A DNA stretch of 64,000 nucleotides from contig CAYSDM010000012.1 in the NCBI GenBank assembly GCA_964429855.1, forward strand, positions 1 through 64,000, given 5' to 3'. The notes beneath the pieces are model-generated. The model was not told where the DNA came from and ran no database searches. It worked only from the letters and a program-made list of their open reading frames with translations. This document shows positions 24,809-34,398 of the stretch, one piece after another. Both the position numbers and the translations under genes were made by a program. Every line of letters begins with the position of its first letter. The first letter of the stretch is position 1. The DNA comes from CALLMM01 sp964429855. Lineage in GTDB: Bacteria > Armatimonadota > Chthonomonadetes > Chthonomonadales > CAJBBX01.

Positions 24809-24878
24809 ATGGGTTACAGATGCTGCCAGCCTGTGCCGATTCGGTTCGGGCAGGAGGCGCTGGGGGAGAGCGGCGGTT

Positions 24879-27188
24879 TTACCGCTTTATCAGCCAGACC
24901 TCCGTCAGCCGGGACTGGAAGCGCCAGTTCAGATGCGGCTCGAAGGTGGGATCGAAGGTGAGGGTGATAACGCCGTCGCGATAGAGACCGCGCGGGATGG
25001 GAAACTCCTTGATCTCGCCGATCTGCCTGCCGTCGAGCGTCGGGGCGACTCGCGCTCCGTTCACGCGCAGGAGGCAGTCCCCGCAGCCGGTCGTCCGCAC
25101 CAGATAGTCTGCGCGGGGATCAATCGCGGGGTAGACGATGGCGGCGGGCCAGGCTTCGTCGGTCATCCAGGACTGCCGCGCGCGCGCCAGCGGGTGTCTG
25201 TCTACCCACCACATGACGCCGGGCAGCGGCGTGTGATCCATATCCAGCAGGGGACCCGCCGGTTTTTCGCAGCGGACGACGCGGGGCGACTTTGCGATAT
25301 TGCCGATATCATCGTAGAAGCAGCCGGGACCGGGATTCTCCCAGCGCGCCAGCGCCTCCAGCCGCGCGATCCTCTCCTCCTCCGAATCCATCTCGCCCGC
25401 CTTCGCCAGTTCATCCTCCAGCCACCAGCGATTATTGAGCGGGTAGCGCAGAAAGTCGAGAACCGCTCCGCGCTCCAGACCGCTCGCCTGAAACCGCTCC
25501 ATGCTGGTCTGCAGACCGATGGACTGAAACAGGTCTTCGCATAGCCGCGTGATTCGGTCGGCAAGCTCCGGGCGCGTCGGGTGTGTGTCGGCGCGCCGGA
25601 GCGTCTGAAGCGCGGCGTGGATCGCCTGTTCCGCGCCGATTTGACGGGCGGCAAGCAGCTTCTCGTTCGCCTCCGACTCCAGCTTGGTTTCGTAGAGCAG
25701 CCGCTGCCGCGTGTACCGATCGTAACAGGCGCGCAAGAGACACATCTGCCATCGCCAGTTATCCCGCAGGTCGGGAGCCTTGCGATCCAGCGCCTCCCAG
25801 AAGGCGAAGGTCGCCTCCACGCCGCCATTGGTCGCCAGCGCGCCCTCCCAGTTGCGCTCCAGCGCCAGTATCCCGTCGCAAGCCTCCTCTGCGACCTCAT
25901 GCCCGAAAAAGACCCGGCTGTACTCCGTCAGAATCTCGCGGATATCGGCGTCCGGGTTCCATGTCAGCGCACTCCAGACGATCTTATTGACATCATCGTG
26001 AACGCCGTCCGAATAGCTGATAAAGCCGTCGGTGAAAGGAGCCGTGTCCCGAATGGCGCGCGCAAAGAAGAGAGGGCGCGGATTGACGCACTCGCGCCCC
26101 AGCGTGAAGGCGAAGGCGGGGTCCCAGCAGGGAACCGGAAACTGGCAGCGCACGCTGTGGGTGATGTCCGGGTAGTCGCGTATCCCGTAGGGCTGCGGCA
26201 GCCGGGCGCGCATCTCCGGCAGCGGCGGGCTGGACGGACCCGCCGCCAGTCCGCCGAACCAGTCCGGTCGCTCCTCCTCGATCCACTGATAGACTCGATC
26301 CTGTTCCGCGCCCTGAAAGCCCTGCATGGAGAGCCATATCCGGGCATTCGGATGGCAGGCGCGGAGAAGGCGGCTCATCTCCTTCATGTAGGCGATGACC
26401 AGTTCGGCAGGATTATCGCCGGGATCGCCTCCCGGCACGAAAATGCCCGACAGCGTGGGGCAGTCGCGAAACAGCGCCTCATGTTCCCGCAGCGCCGCCT
26501 CGCGCTGATTCGTATCCCGCATGTCGAAGTCCGCCGGAACCCATACCCAGTAGTCCTGACCGTATCGCTGGCAGATATGGCTGAGGTCTATATTCATCTG
26601 ACTGCGCGGATAGGGACTGACGGTTGGACGGGTGTCCTGAAACGGGATATTTTCGATGCTGTTGGAGCCGAAGATCGCCAGTTCGCGGATATACCGCTCG
26701 TACTGCGCGGGCGACCAGGCGTCATAGGAGTTGGCGGTGGCGCGATAGCCCATCTGATGACCGCGTATCGGATAGCGGGGCGCAGAGACGAGATTCAGAG
26801 GCGCAGTCAACCGAACGCTTCCCGGTCGGCAGATCAGGTTTCGCAGAACGCGACCAACCCCGAACAGCGCGCCTCTCGGATCGCTGCCCAGAATCCAGAG
26901 AACGGGACGCTCCGGCTGCGAACGGTCCGTCCGAATGGCGTAGCTCTCCGTCGTCTCTGCGCGCATCCCATCTGGAATGGGGATCCCGTGCAGCACAGGC
27001 TCCCTTCCCGAAAAGAGAGCGACCGACCAGCCCTGCGTAGACCACTCCGTTCCGACGCGCCATCTCACGCCGGAGCGTCTCTCGATCTCCTCCAGAAGAA
27101 CATCGGCGGCGGTGCGCTCCACGAGCGGCGCATCTTCGCGAACGACCAGCGTCGCCGTCGTCATATCCAGACTGTCCTGTGTCTGCAT
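24879..27188 (-). CDS. Uncharacterised glycosidase-like protein with GH67N/GH20b-type N-domain
   Basis: A 769-residue protein without signal peptide. I set the start at the ATG at 27188 (GAGAGG upstream); the frame is open for another 1.3 kb, but that part lies opposite the next gene and is low-complexity. Residues 10-45 (TTATLVVREDAPLVERTAADVLLEEIERRSG) and 95-110 (LGSDPRGALFGVGRVL) match the alpha/beta N-terminal domain of GH20, GH67 and GH84 enzymes. A TIM-barrel-like middle follows (YPIRGHQMGYR, WVWVPADFD, ARIWLSMQGFQG, GFISYSDG). The C-terminus ends in a beta-domain (YLVRTTGCGDCLLRVNGARV). Catalytic residues cannot be assigned. It is divergent from the PSCyt1 protein gene. Confidence 0.65.
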   Translation of the reverse strand: MQTQDSLDMTTATLVVREDAPLVERTAADVLLEEIERRSGVRWRVGTEWSTQGWSVALFSGREPVLHGIPIPDGMRAETTESYAIRTDRSQPERPVLWILGSDPRGALFGVGRVLRNLICRPGSVRLTAPLNLVSAPRYPIRGHQMGYRATANSYDAWSPAQYERYIRELAIFGSNSIENIPFQDTRPTVSPYPRSQMNIDLSHICQRYGQDYWVWVPADFDMRDTNQREAALREHEALFRDCPTLSGIFVPGGDPGDNPAELVIAYMKEMSRLLRACHPNARIWLSMQGFQGAEQDRVYQWIEEERPDWFGGLAAGPSSPPLPEMRARLPQPYGIRDYPDITHSVRCQFPVPCWDPAFAFTLGRECVNPRPLFFARAIRDTAPFTDGFISYSDGVHDDVNKIVWSALTWNPDADIREILTEYSRVFFGHEVAEEACDGILALERNWEGALATNGGVEATFAFWEALDRKAPDLRDNWRWQMCLLRACYDRYTRQRLLYETKLESEANEKLLAARQIGAEQAIHAALQTLRRADTHPTRPELADRITRLCEDLFQSIGLQTSMERFQASGLERGAVLDFLRYPLNNRWWLEDELAKAGEMDSEEERIARLEALARWENPGPGCFYDDIGNIAKSPRVVRCEKPAGPLLDMDHTPLPGVMWWVDRHPLARARQSWMTDEAWPAAIVYPAIDPRADYLVRTTGCGDCLLRVNGARVAPTLDGRQIGEIKEFPIPRGLYRDGVITLTFDPTFEPHLNWRFQSRLTEVWLIKR

Positions 27189-27473
27189 CTCAGCCTCTCT
27201 ATCCGTCTCTCGCGGGATGGTTTCGGGTTTGCCCGCCCTTGCGCGGTTCCGGCGCACGCGAGGGGAGAGACGCGAGCATCTATTTGTGGCTCTGTTCTCC
27301 GAGTGGAGGAGACAGTCCTGCCGTTTTGTGTGTGTGCGGCGGGAGAAGACTGTATTCGCATCCATCTCCCGAACATCGAAACGAAGGTGGCGAAGAGAGG
27401 AGGAAGGAGGAGGCGCAGGGCGAAGAGAATCCTGAAAGAGATTCATCACTACCTTCGGAGAGATGCAAGCGTT
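27189..27473. other. Divergent intergenic region, no recognised element
   Basis: This 285-base spacer separates the glycosidase (minus) from the PSCyt1-DUF1553 gene (plus). It is purine-rich near its right end (GAGAGGAGGAAGGAGGAGGC at about 27393-27412). I could not find a convincing promoter pair or operator on either strand. Confidence 0.5.
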
Positions 27474-30400
27474 ATGAAAACCCCGATGACTCCGCCTTCC
27501 CGTCTGCACTCGCCCCGAACCGCTCTGATGCTCTGCCTGCTGTTGACCATGCTGCTGCCGGTCGCCGCACAGCAGAGGCGCGCCGTTCGCCCGGCGAAGC
27601 TGCAGTTCAACCGCGACATTCGCCCGATCCTGTCGGAAAACTGTTTTCCCTGTCATGGACCCGACAGAAACACCCTGAAGGCGAACCTGCGCCTCGATAT
27701 TCGCGAGTCGGCGGTGCAGCGCGGAGCGATTGTTCCGGGCAGACCGGCGAAGAGCGGGCTGGCGGCGCGCATCCAGACGAAAAATCCCGGACTTATTATG
27801 CCGCCTCTCGCCTCGCATAAGAAGCTGACCCCGGCGCAAAAGAGTCTGCTGACGCGCTGGATAGAAGAGGGCGCGGAGTATCAGGCGCACTGGGCTTATC
27901 TTGCTCCTCGCCGTCCCGCGCTGCCCTCCGCGCGCGCCTCGCGCACTCCTCCCGACAATCCGATTGATCGTTTTATCTTTGCGCGGTTGGAGCAGAAGGG
28001 GCTGAAGCCCTCGCCTCTGGCGGATCGCCGCACGCTGATCCGGCGTCTCTCCCTTGATCTGATTGGCTTGCCTCCGACGCCGCAGGAGGTCGCCGCGTTT
28101 GTGGCGGATCGTTCTCCCAACGCCTATGAGAGGCTGGTGGATCGGCTGCTGGCATCGCCGCACTACGGGGAGCGGATGGCGGTTCCCTGGCTGGACGTGG
28201 TGCGCTATGCCGATACCGTCGGGTTTCATGGCGATCAGAACCAGAACGCCTGGGCATACCGCGACTATGTGATCTCCTCCTTTAATCAGAATAAACCCTT
28301 TGACCGGTTTACCCGGGAGCAGATTGCAGGCGACCTGCTGCCCGACGCCACCCCGGAGACGCGCACCGCAACCTGCTTCCTCCGGCTGAATATGATGACC
28401 CGTGAGGGCGGCGCGCAGCCGAAAGAGTATCTTGCCAAATACTCCGCCGACCGCGTTCGCACCGTCGGCATGGCGTGGCTTGGCTCGACCCTTGCCTGTG
28501 CCGAGTGCCACGACCACAAGTACGACCCCTTCACCCAGAAAGACTTCTATTCGCTGGCGGCTTTCTTCGCCGATGTGAAGCAGTGGGGTGTCTATGCCGA
28601 CTACGGCTATACGCCTAACCCCGATCTGCGCGGCTATGATAACGACTCGCCGTTCCCGCCGGAGATTTTTGTCGAAAGCCGCTACCTGAAACAGCGCATC
28701 GAGCAGCAGCGGCGACGATTCGCGCAGATTGCCGAAAAGACCGAATCGCTTCTACAGACCGATTCCGCGCGCGAGGCGTACTCTCGCTGGCGCGGGCAGG
28801 GCGAAGCGTTTCTCACGAAGTACCCGCAGGGCTGGCAGACGCCGTCAGATCCACAGGTAACGGTCGCCAGGACGAAGACGCCTCCCGGCTATCGGATCGA
28901 GCCGGACGGCAGCATCCTCTTCACGGAACGGGCTCCCGCAGACGCAGCCATTACGCTGACGCCCCAGACCGAATGGATCGCGGCGCTGCGTCTGGAACTG
29001 CTGCCGCATACCGAACATAACGGCTCGCTCTTTCGACCGGGCAGCGAGGGCGGATACCTCTCTCTCTCCGCATCGGTGCTGCGCGCCGATGGCAAGACGG
29101 AGAATGTCGCTTTTCGCCATGCTGAAGCTAACCACTACCTGCCGCGTTATGCCAGCAGTTTCGAGATTATCGGCGTGCAGAGCGGATGGAAACTCTCCTC
29201 CGCGCATGCGAAGGAGCCGAATGTCGCGGTCTGGTTCCCCGCGACTCCTCTGCGGCTTCAGCCGGGCGAGACGCTGACGGTGAAGCTGCCCGGTCTTCGC
29301 GCAGGCTGCGTGCGTCTCTCCGTCTCTCCTTTTCCGCTTGACCATCCGGCTTTTTTGATGACTCCGGAGTCGCTTGCCGATGCGATGCGGACACCGAACG
29401 CGCTGACCGCACAAGCCTATCTGCTCGGAACCGCCTGGAATGCGGAGGCCTTTGCGCAGGCTCGCGAACAGGAGAACGACATTCTGGGATGCCGGAAGGG
29501 GATCACGCCCGTGATGGTGGCGGTCTCCACAACCCCGCTGATAACCCGTGTGCTTCCGCGCGGCAACTGGCAGGACGAGAGCGGTCCGGTGGTACAGCCC
29601 GCAACGCCGCATTTCCTGCCGGGAAACCGGCCGGCGAACGGCAGGCGGCTGACCCGGCTCGATCTGGCAGACTGGCTGGTTTCGCCGGAGAATCCGTTGA
29701 CGGCGCGCGTCTTCATGAACCGTCTCTGGAGACAGTTTTTCGGGAGCGGATTGAGCGCGCAGGTGGAGGATGTCGGGGCGCAGGGCGAATGGCCCTCTCA
29801 TCCCGAACTGCTCGACTGGCTGGCGGTGGAGTTTCGCGAAAGCAGGTGGAACGTCAAGCGTATGGTCAGGATGATCGTCCTGTCGCACGCCTACCGGCAG
29901 TCCTCCCGTCTCGATCCGAAGCTGCGCGACCTCGACCCGAATAACCGGCTGCTCTCCAGCCAGAACCCGCGAAGACTGGAGGCGGAGTTTGTGCGCGATA
30001 ACGCGCTTGCCATCGTCGGGCTGCTGAATCGCGATCTTGGCGGCCCTCCCTGCAAGCCCTATCAGCCGCCCGGCTACTACGCTAATCTCCAGTTTCCGGA
30101 TCGCGACTATATCGCCAGCCGGGATGATCAGCAGTGGCGGCGCGGAGTCTATATGCACTGGCAGCGAACCTTCCTGCATCCGATGCTGGCGAACTTCGAC
30201 GCGCCCTCTCGCGAGGACTGTATCGCGATTCGCACCGCCGCCAACACTCCCCAGCAGGCGCTTACTCTCCTGAACGATCCCACCTTCGTCGAAGCGGCGA
30301 GGGTCTTCGCCGTCCGCCTGCTATCCGAACCGGTTTCCGGCGATGAGGCGCGGCTGGAACGCGCCTTTCAGCTTGCTCTGGGGCGTTCTGTGAAGCCCAA

Positions 30401-30593
30401 AGAGAGGCAGTCGCTTCTTGCCTTTCTGGCAAAGATAAGACCCATCTACCGGGAGAGACCGGAGGACACGAAAAAGCTGCTGACGCTCGGTTATGCGCCC
30501 GCCCCGACCGATTCAGACCCGGTGGAACTGGCGGCATGGACGAGCGTCTGCCGTGTCGTTCTGAATCTGCACGAGACCATTACCCGCTACTGA
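27474..30593 (+). CDS. Secreted PSCyt1-DUF1549-DUF1553 protein
   Basis: A 1039-residue exported protein. The ATG at 27474 has GGAGAG ten bases upstream and gives a signal peptide (about 16-33, LMLCLLLTMLLPVAAQ). Residues 46-130 form a planctomycete-type cytochrome C domain (PF07635) with the c-heme site CFPCH at 57-61. Then comes DUF1549 (about 155-360; PDNPIDRFIFARLEQKGL, LIGLPPTPQEV, WLDVVRYADT). After an inserted beta-rich region comes DUF1553 (about 710-985; NRLWRQFFGSGL, HPELLDWLAVEF, RRLEAEFVRDNAL). The family is abundant in Planctomycetota and often linked to polysaccharide use, but its function is not established. The next gene, 12 bases on, is its usual DUF1501 partner. Confidence 0.9.
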   Translation: MKTPMTPPSRLHSPRTALMLCLLLTMLLPVAAQQRRAVRPAKLQFNRDIRPILSENCFPCHGPDRNTLKANLRLDIRESAVQRGAIVPGRPAKSGLAARIQTKNPGLIMPPLASHKKLTPAQKSLLTRWIEEGAEYQAHWAYLAPRRPALPSARASRTPPDNPIDRFIFARLEQKGLKPSPLADRRTLIRRLSLDLIGLPPTPQEVAAFVADRSPNAYERLVDRLLASPHYGERMAVPWLDVVRYADTVGFHGDQNQNAWAYRDYVISSFNQNKPFDRFTREQIAGDLLPDATPETRTATCFLRLNMMTREGGAQPKEYLAKYSADRVRTVGMAWLGSTLACAECHDHKYDPFTQKDFYSLAAFFADVKQWGVYADYGYTPNPDLRGYDNDSPFPPEIFVESRYLKQRIEQQRRRFAQIAEKTESLLQTDSAREAYSRWRGQGEAFLTKYPQGWQTPSDPQVTVARTKTPPGYRIEPDGSILFTERAPADAAITLTPQTEWIAALRLELLPHTEHNGSLFRPGSEGGYLSLSASVLRADGKTENVAFRHAEANHYLPRYASSFEIIGVQSGWKLSSAHAKEPNVAVWFPATPLRLQPGETLTVKLPGLRAGCVRLSVSPFPLDHPAFLMTPESLADAMRTPNALTAQAYLLGTAWNAEAFAQAREQENDILGCRKGITPVMVAVSTTPLITRVLPRGNWQDESGPVVQPATPHFLPGNRPANGRRLTRLDLADWLVSPENPLTARVFMNRLWRQFFGSGLSAQVEDVGAQGEWPSHPELLDWLAVEFRESRWNVKRMVRMIVLSHAYRQSSRLDPKLRDLDPNNRLLSSQNPRRLEAEFVRDNALAIVGLLNRDLGGPPCKPYQPPGYYANLQFPDRDYIASRDDQQWRRGVYMHWQRTFLHPMLANFDAPSREDCIAIRTAANTPQQALTLLNDPTFVEAARVFAVRLLSEPVSGDEARLERAFQLALGRSVKPKERQSLLAFLAKIRPIYRERPEDTKKLLTLGYAPAPTDSDPVELAAWTSVCRVVLNLHETITRY

Positions 30594-30605
30594 GGAGAAC
30601 CGACG

Positions 30606-32054
30606 ATGAGCCATCCTTTTGACTCGAACGCCTTTGCGCAGAGCGTCAGCCGCCGCGCCTTTCTGCAGCGCTCCGCTTACGGGCTGGGAAGCCTGGCGCT
30701 GGGAATGCTGATCGGGGATCCGGCGCAGTCTCAGAGCCGCCGCTCCTCCGAGGGAATGCGGGGCGTGATCCGCGCGCCGCACTTTCCGGTTAAGGTGAAG
30801 CGGGTGATCCATCTGTGTATGGCGGGCGGACCGTCGCAGTTTGAGTGCCTGGACAATAAGCCGAAACTGCGCGAAATGCATGGCAAACCGTTCCCGGAGT
30901 CGCTGACGAAGGGACAACAGCTTGCGCAGCTTCAGAACTCGCAACTGATGGCGCGAGGCTCCGCCATTCCGTTCAAGCGGTGGGGGAAGTCCGGGCAGGA
31001 GATCGCCGAAATCTTCCCGCAGATCGGCGGACTCGCCGACGAGATATGCATCATCCGCTCGATGGTCACCGAGCAGATCAATCACGATCCGGCGCAGGCG
31101 TTTATGAACTCAGGCTCCATTCTCAAAGGGCGTCCCAGCATGGGGTCCTGGCTGCTCTACGGGCTTGGCGCGGAGACGCAGAACCTGCCCGGATTCGTGG
31201 TGATGGTTTCGCAGGGGCGGGGCGGAGGAGCGCAGCCGGTCTCGGCGCGGCAGTGGTCGAGCGGGTTTCTGCCGGGAAGGTATCAGGGCGTGCAGTTTCA
31301 GACTCGCGGGGATGCGGTTCACTATGTAGGAAACCCGGAAGGAGTCTGCCAGAGCGCGCAAAGGCTGGTCGTGGAGGAGATCAAACGCCTGAACGGGGCG
31401 CTGGCGGAGGATCGCTTCGACCCGGAGATTCAGACGCGCATCGCGCAGTATGAACTGGCATTCCGCATGCAGACCAGCATTCCTGAACTGACCGATCTCT
31501 CCCGCGAATCGAAGCAGATGCTGGAGATGTACGGCGTCAAGCAGCCTGGCGACGGCAGCTTCGCCTCCAACTGCCTGCTGGCGCGGCGGCTGGCGGAGCG
31601 CGGCGTCCGATTTATTCAACTCTACCATCGCGCCTGGGATCATCACGGCGATATTGACCGCAACATGCCCATCTCCGCGCAGGAGACAGACGGACCCTGC
31701 GCCGCCCTGATCAAAGACCTGAAACAGCGCGGGATGCTGGACGATACGCTGATCATCTGGGGCGGCGAGTTCGGGCGCACGCCGATGGGGCAGGGCAGCG
31801 GTCGCGACCATCACATTCTTTCGTTTTCGATCTGGCTGGCAGGAGGCGGCATCAAGGGAGGCATTACCTACGGAGCTACCGACGAATTCGGGTATCGGTC
31901 AGTCGAGAATGTTGTTACCATGCATAACCTGCACGCGACGATGCTCTATCTGTGCGGCATTGATCATGAGCGATTCAGCGTGAAGTTTCAGGGACTGGAC
32001 GCGCGCCTGACCGGAGTGGAGCCTACCCGCGTGATCCAGGAGATTCTGGCATAG
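30606..32054 (+). CDS. DUF1501 protein, Tat-exported
   Basis: A 482-residue protein of the DUF1501 family (alkaline-phosphatase/sulfatase-like fold). A twin-arginine signal, SRRAFLQRSAYGLGSLALG, starts at residue 15. HLCMAGGPSQFECLDNKP opens the domain and IWGGEFGRTPMGQGSGRDHH near the end is the family's hallmark, with likely metal ligands. It is the invariant partner of DUF1549/DUF1553 proteins, so the two probably act on the same extracytoplasmic substrate; the reaction is unknown. TGAGGAGAA spans the previous stop and supplies the ribosome binding site. The next gene starts 14 bases after the stop. Confidence 0.9.
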   Translation: MSHPFDSNAFAQSVSRRAFLQRSAYGLGSLALGMLIGDPAQSQSRRSSEGMRGVIRAPHFPVKVKRVIHLCMAGGPSQFECLDNKPKLREMHGKPFPESLTKGQQLAQLQNSQLMARGSAIPFKRWGKSGQEIAEIFPQIGGLADEICIIRSMVTEQINHDPAQAFMNSGSILKGRPSMGSWLLYGLGAETQNLPGFVVMVSQGRGGGAQPVSARQWSSGFLPGRYQGVQFQTRGDAVHYVGNPEGVCQSAQRLVVEEIKRLNGALAEDRFDPEIQTRIAQYELAFRMQTSIPELTDLSRESKQMLEMYGVKQPGDGSFASNCLLARRLAERGVRFIQLYHRAWDHHGDIDRNMPISAQETDGPCAALIKDLKQRGMLDDTLIIWGGEFGRTPMGQGSGRDHHILSFSIWLAGGGIKGGITYGATDEFGYRSVENVVTMHNLHATMLYLCGIDHERFSVKFQGLDARLTGVEPTRVIQEILA

Positions 32055-32067
32055 AGGAGAGATAGAG

Positions 32068-33285
32068 ATGACACCGCGTGAACGGGTTCTCCGCGCGCTT
32101 CATTTTGAGGAGACCGACCGCGTGCCGCGCGATCTGGGCGCTATGCGCTCTACCGGGATCAGCGCATTCGCCTATCCGAAACTGGTGGAGGCGCTGGGGC
32201 TTCCTCCGCGTAGACCCCGGGTGCATGACACCGGACAGATGCTGGCGCTGCCGGATCGGGATGTGCTGGACGCGCTCGGCTGCGATGTGGTTACCATAGA
32301 TGGCGGCGTGACCAACGCCTTCGAGGAGCCAGAGAAGTGGCATGACTACGATTTTGGCGGGCGGCTTCCGGCGCGGGTGCTGAGTCCGGAGGCGTTTGAG
32401 GCGCAGCCGGACGGGAGCGTGGTGCAGTGGAAGAGCCTGCGAATGCCCCCGACCTCCTACGTCTTCAATTCCGACCACAGCGGGCAGCCTCTCCTTGACC
32501 TCGATCAACCGCTTCCATTGCTTGACCTTAAGCAGTTTGCGAAAGACATCCAGGCGAACCCTATTACCGATGAGCAGATCAAGCGTACCGCCGATCTTGT
32601 CCGTCGGGTGCGTGAATCCACCGACCGCGCCGTCTTCTTCACCGACTTTTGCGGCTCCGGGCTGGGAATTGGCGGCTACTGCGGCATCGGCATCTTTCCC
32701 ATCATCTGCAAGCTGGAGCCGGAATTTGTACACGAATACCATGAACTTACCATCGAGCGCGCCATTCGGAACGTGCGCGCCATTCTGCCGGAGGTGCGCG
32801 ACTGCGTGGACATCATCATGACCACCGCGGACGACTGGGGAACGCAGAAGACCCTGATCGCCTCCCCGGAAACCTATCGAACGCTCTTCCTGCCCTACTA
32901 CCGACGGCTGAATGACGAGGTGCATCGGCTGGTTCCCGGCGTCAAGATTTTCATGCATAACTGCGGCGCGATCTATGATCTGCTGGATATGATCGTGGAG
33001 AGCGGTTTCGATATTATCAACCCGATCCAGTGGCCCGCAGGCGGGCATACCTTTATGGAGTGGAAGGATCGCCTGCGCTGCCGGGCGACGATGTGGGGAG
33101 GAGGCGTGAACACGCAGCAGACCCTGACGCTGGGAACGTTGGAAGAGGTCGAGTGCGAGGTGGAGCGGGTGGTGCGTTACTGCAAACAGGACGGCGGCTA
33201 CGTTTTCAACAACGTTCATAATCTGCTGGCGGAGGTTCCCCCGGAGAAGGTGATCGCCATGTATCGGGTGGCGGGAAGCGTATAG
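32068..33285 (+). CDS. URO-D-like methyltransferase, paralog A
   Basis: A 405-residue protein of the uroporphyrinogen decarboxylase superfamily. It starts MTPRERVLRALHFEETDRVPRDLG, as in the MtaA/CmuA-type and uncharacterised methyltransferase branches rather than HemE. The H-x-C zinc motif of MtaA-type enzymes is present as HNC (297-299), but the second Cys position near the end is V383 (FNNVHN). Cofactor-dependent methyl transfer, for example O-demethylation, is a family-based guess. A second, divergent copy follows 31 bases downstream. Neither corrinoid protein nor hem genes are near, which argues against heme synthesis. Confidence 0.85.
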   Translation: MTPRERVLRALHFEETDRVPRDLGAMRSTGISAFAYPKLVEALGLPPRRPRVHDTGQMLALPDRDVLDALGCDVVTIDGGVTNAFEEPEKWHDYDFGGRLPARVLSPEAFEAQPDGSVVQWKSLRMPPTSYVFNSDHSGQPLLDLDQPLPLLDLKQFAKDIQANPITDEQIKRTADLVRRVRESTDRAVFFTDFCGSGLGIGGYCGIGIFPIICKLEPEFVHEYHELTIERAIRNVRAILPEVRDCVDIIMTTADDWGTQKTLIASPETYRTLFLPYYRRLNDEVHRLVPGVKIFMHNCGAIYDLLDMIVESGFDIINPIQWPAGGHTFMEWKDRLRCRATMWGGGVNTQQTLTLGTLEEVECEVERVVRYCKQDGGYVFNNVHNLLAEVPPEKVIAMYRVAGSV

Positions 33286-33316
33286 CGGGACGCATTTAGA
33301 TGAAGCGAGGAGAGAT

Positions 33317-34375
33317 ATGCCGAAGGAGACCATGACGCCGCGCGAACGATGGCAGGTGGTGCTGCGGCGCGAGAAGCCGGATCGCGTGCCGATGGACTAC
33401 TGGGCTACTGGCGAAGCGAATGAGAAACTGATGAAGCATCTGGGCTGTTCGGACATCCGGGAGATGTACCGGCGGCTGCATATAGATCGTCCGGTGGGCG
33501 TTGGACCGCGCTACGTGGGACCGACCCCGCCGCCAGGGGAGGATATATGGGGGATGCGCCACCGGCAGATTCAGTACGAAACCGGCGTCTATACCGAGTG
33601 CATTCACCATCCTCTGGCGCATTTTCAGTCGGTGGAGGAGATCGAGGCAAACTATCGGTGGCCCCTGCCCGACTGGTGGGACTATTCGGAGATTCCGGCG
33701 CAGATCAAAGGATGGGAAGACTATCCGATTCAGGGCGGCGGCTCGGAGCCTTTCCTGCACTACTGTCAGCTTCGCGGACTGGAGCAGGGGATGATGGACC
33801 TGGCGCTGAACCCGGAGATGGTTCACTATGCGCTGGATAAGCTGTTCCATCTCGCCTATGAGAACACGCGCCGCATCTACGAGCAGATTCCGGGGAAGGT
33901 GCTGCTCTCCTATGTGGCGGAGGATATGGGGTCGCAGGAGAGCCTGCTCTTTTCTGTCAAACAGATCAAGGAGTTCCTGCTGCCCGGCATGAAGCGGATG
34001 ATGGATCTGGCGCACGAGGCGGGAGTCTATGTCTTCCATCACAGCGACGGGGCGATCCGCCCAATCCTGCCGACGATGATCGAAGCCGGGATTGACGTGC
34101 TGAATCCGATTCAGTGGCGGTGCAAAGGGATGGAGCGCGAGGGGCTGAAGCGCGATTTCGGCGATCAGGTAGTCTTTCACGGCGGCGTAGATAACCAGTA
34201 TACGCTGGCGCGCGGGACGGTTGAGGAGGTGCGGCAGGAGGTCGAAGACAACCTGCGGATACTGGGCGCGGGCGGCGGCTATATGATTGCGCCCTGCCAC
34301 AATATTCAGGCGGTCAGCCCGCCGGAAAATATCGTTGCGATGTATGAGACCGGATACGCCCTCGGCTGGCAGTAA
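33317..34375 (+). CDS. URO-D-like methyltransferase, paralog B
   Basis: A 352-residue URO-D superfamily protein, start MTPRERWQVVLRREKPDRVPMDYW. In the zinc site the Cys of H-x-C is replaced: FHHSDGAI gives H242-S-D244. The downstream Cys is kept (APCHNIQ, C327). Paralog A shows the reverse pattern. The remaining barrel signatures are conserved: LLSYVAEDMGSQESLLFS, GIDVLNPIQWRCKGM and VFHGGVDNQYTLARGTVEEV. It is probably co-transcribed with paralog A and the rhamnosidase, 23 bases downstream. The substrate is unknown; a methylated sugar is suggested only by the neighbours. Confidence 0.85.
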   Translation: MPKETMTPRERWQVVLRREKPDRVPMDYWATGEANEKLMKHLGCSDIREMYRRLHIDRPVGVGPRYVGPTPPPGEDIWGMRHRQIQYETGVYTECIHHPLAHFQSVEEIEANYRWPLPDWWDYSEIPAQIKGWEDYPIQGGGSEPFLHYCQLRGLEQGMMDLALNPEMVHYALDKLFHLAYENTRRIYEQIPGKVLLSYVAEDMGSQESLLFSVKQIKEFLLPGMKRMMDLAHEAGVYVFHHSDGAIRPILPTMIEAGIDVLNPIQWRCKGMEREGLKRDFGDQVVFHGGVDNQYTLARGTVEEVRQEVEDNLRILGAGGGYMIAPCHNIQAVSPPENIVAMYETGYALGWQ

Positions 34376-34398
34376 CCGGTGAGGAAAGGGAGACGGGA

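Noticed and set aside
25581..27473. N-terminal extension of the PSCyt1-DUF1553 frame by 631 codons
   Set aside because: The extension lies opposite the glycosidase gene and is low-complexity; the ATG at 27474 gives a signal peptide and normal domain start.
27189..28517. N-terminal extension of the glycosidase frame
   Set aside because: It overlaps the opposing DUF1549 region and shows no folded-domain pattern; ATG 27188 starts directly at the GH67N-like domain.
32068..34375. hemE (uroporphyrinogen decarboxylase of heme synthesis)
   Set aside because: The sequences fall in the methyltransferase-like branch, lack other hem neighbours and sit in a glycan-related operon.
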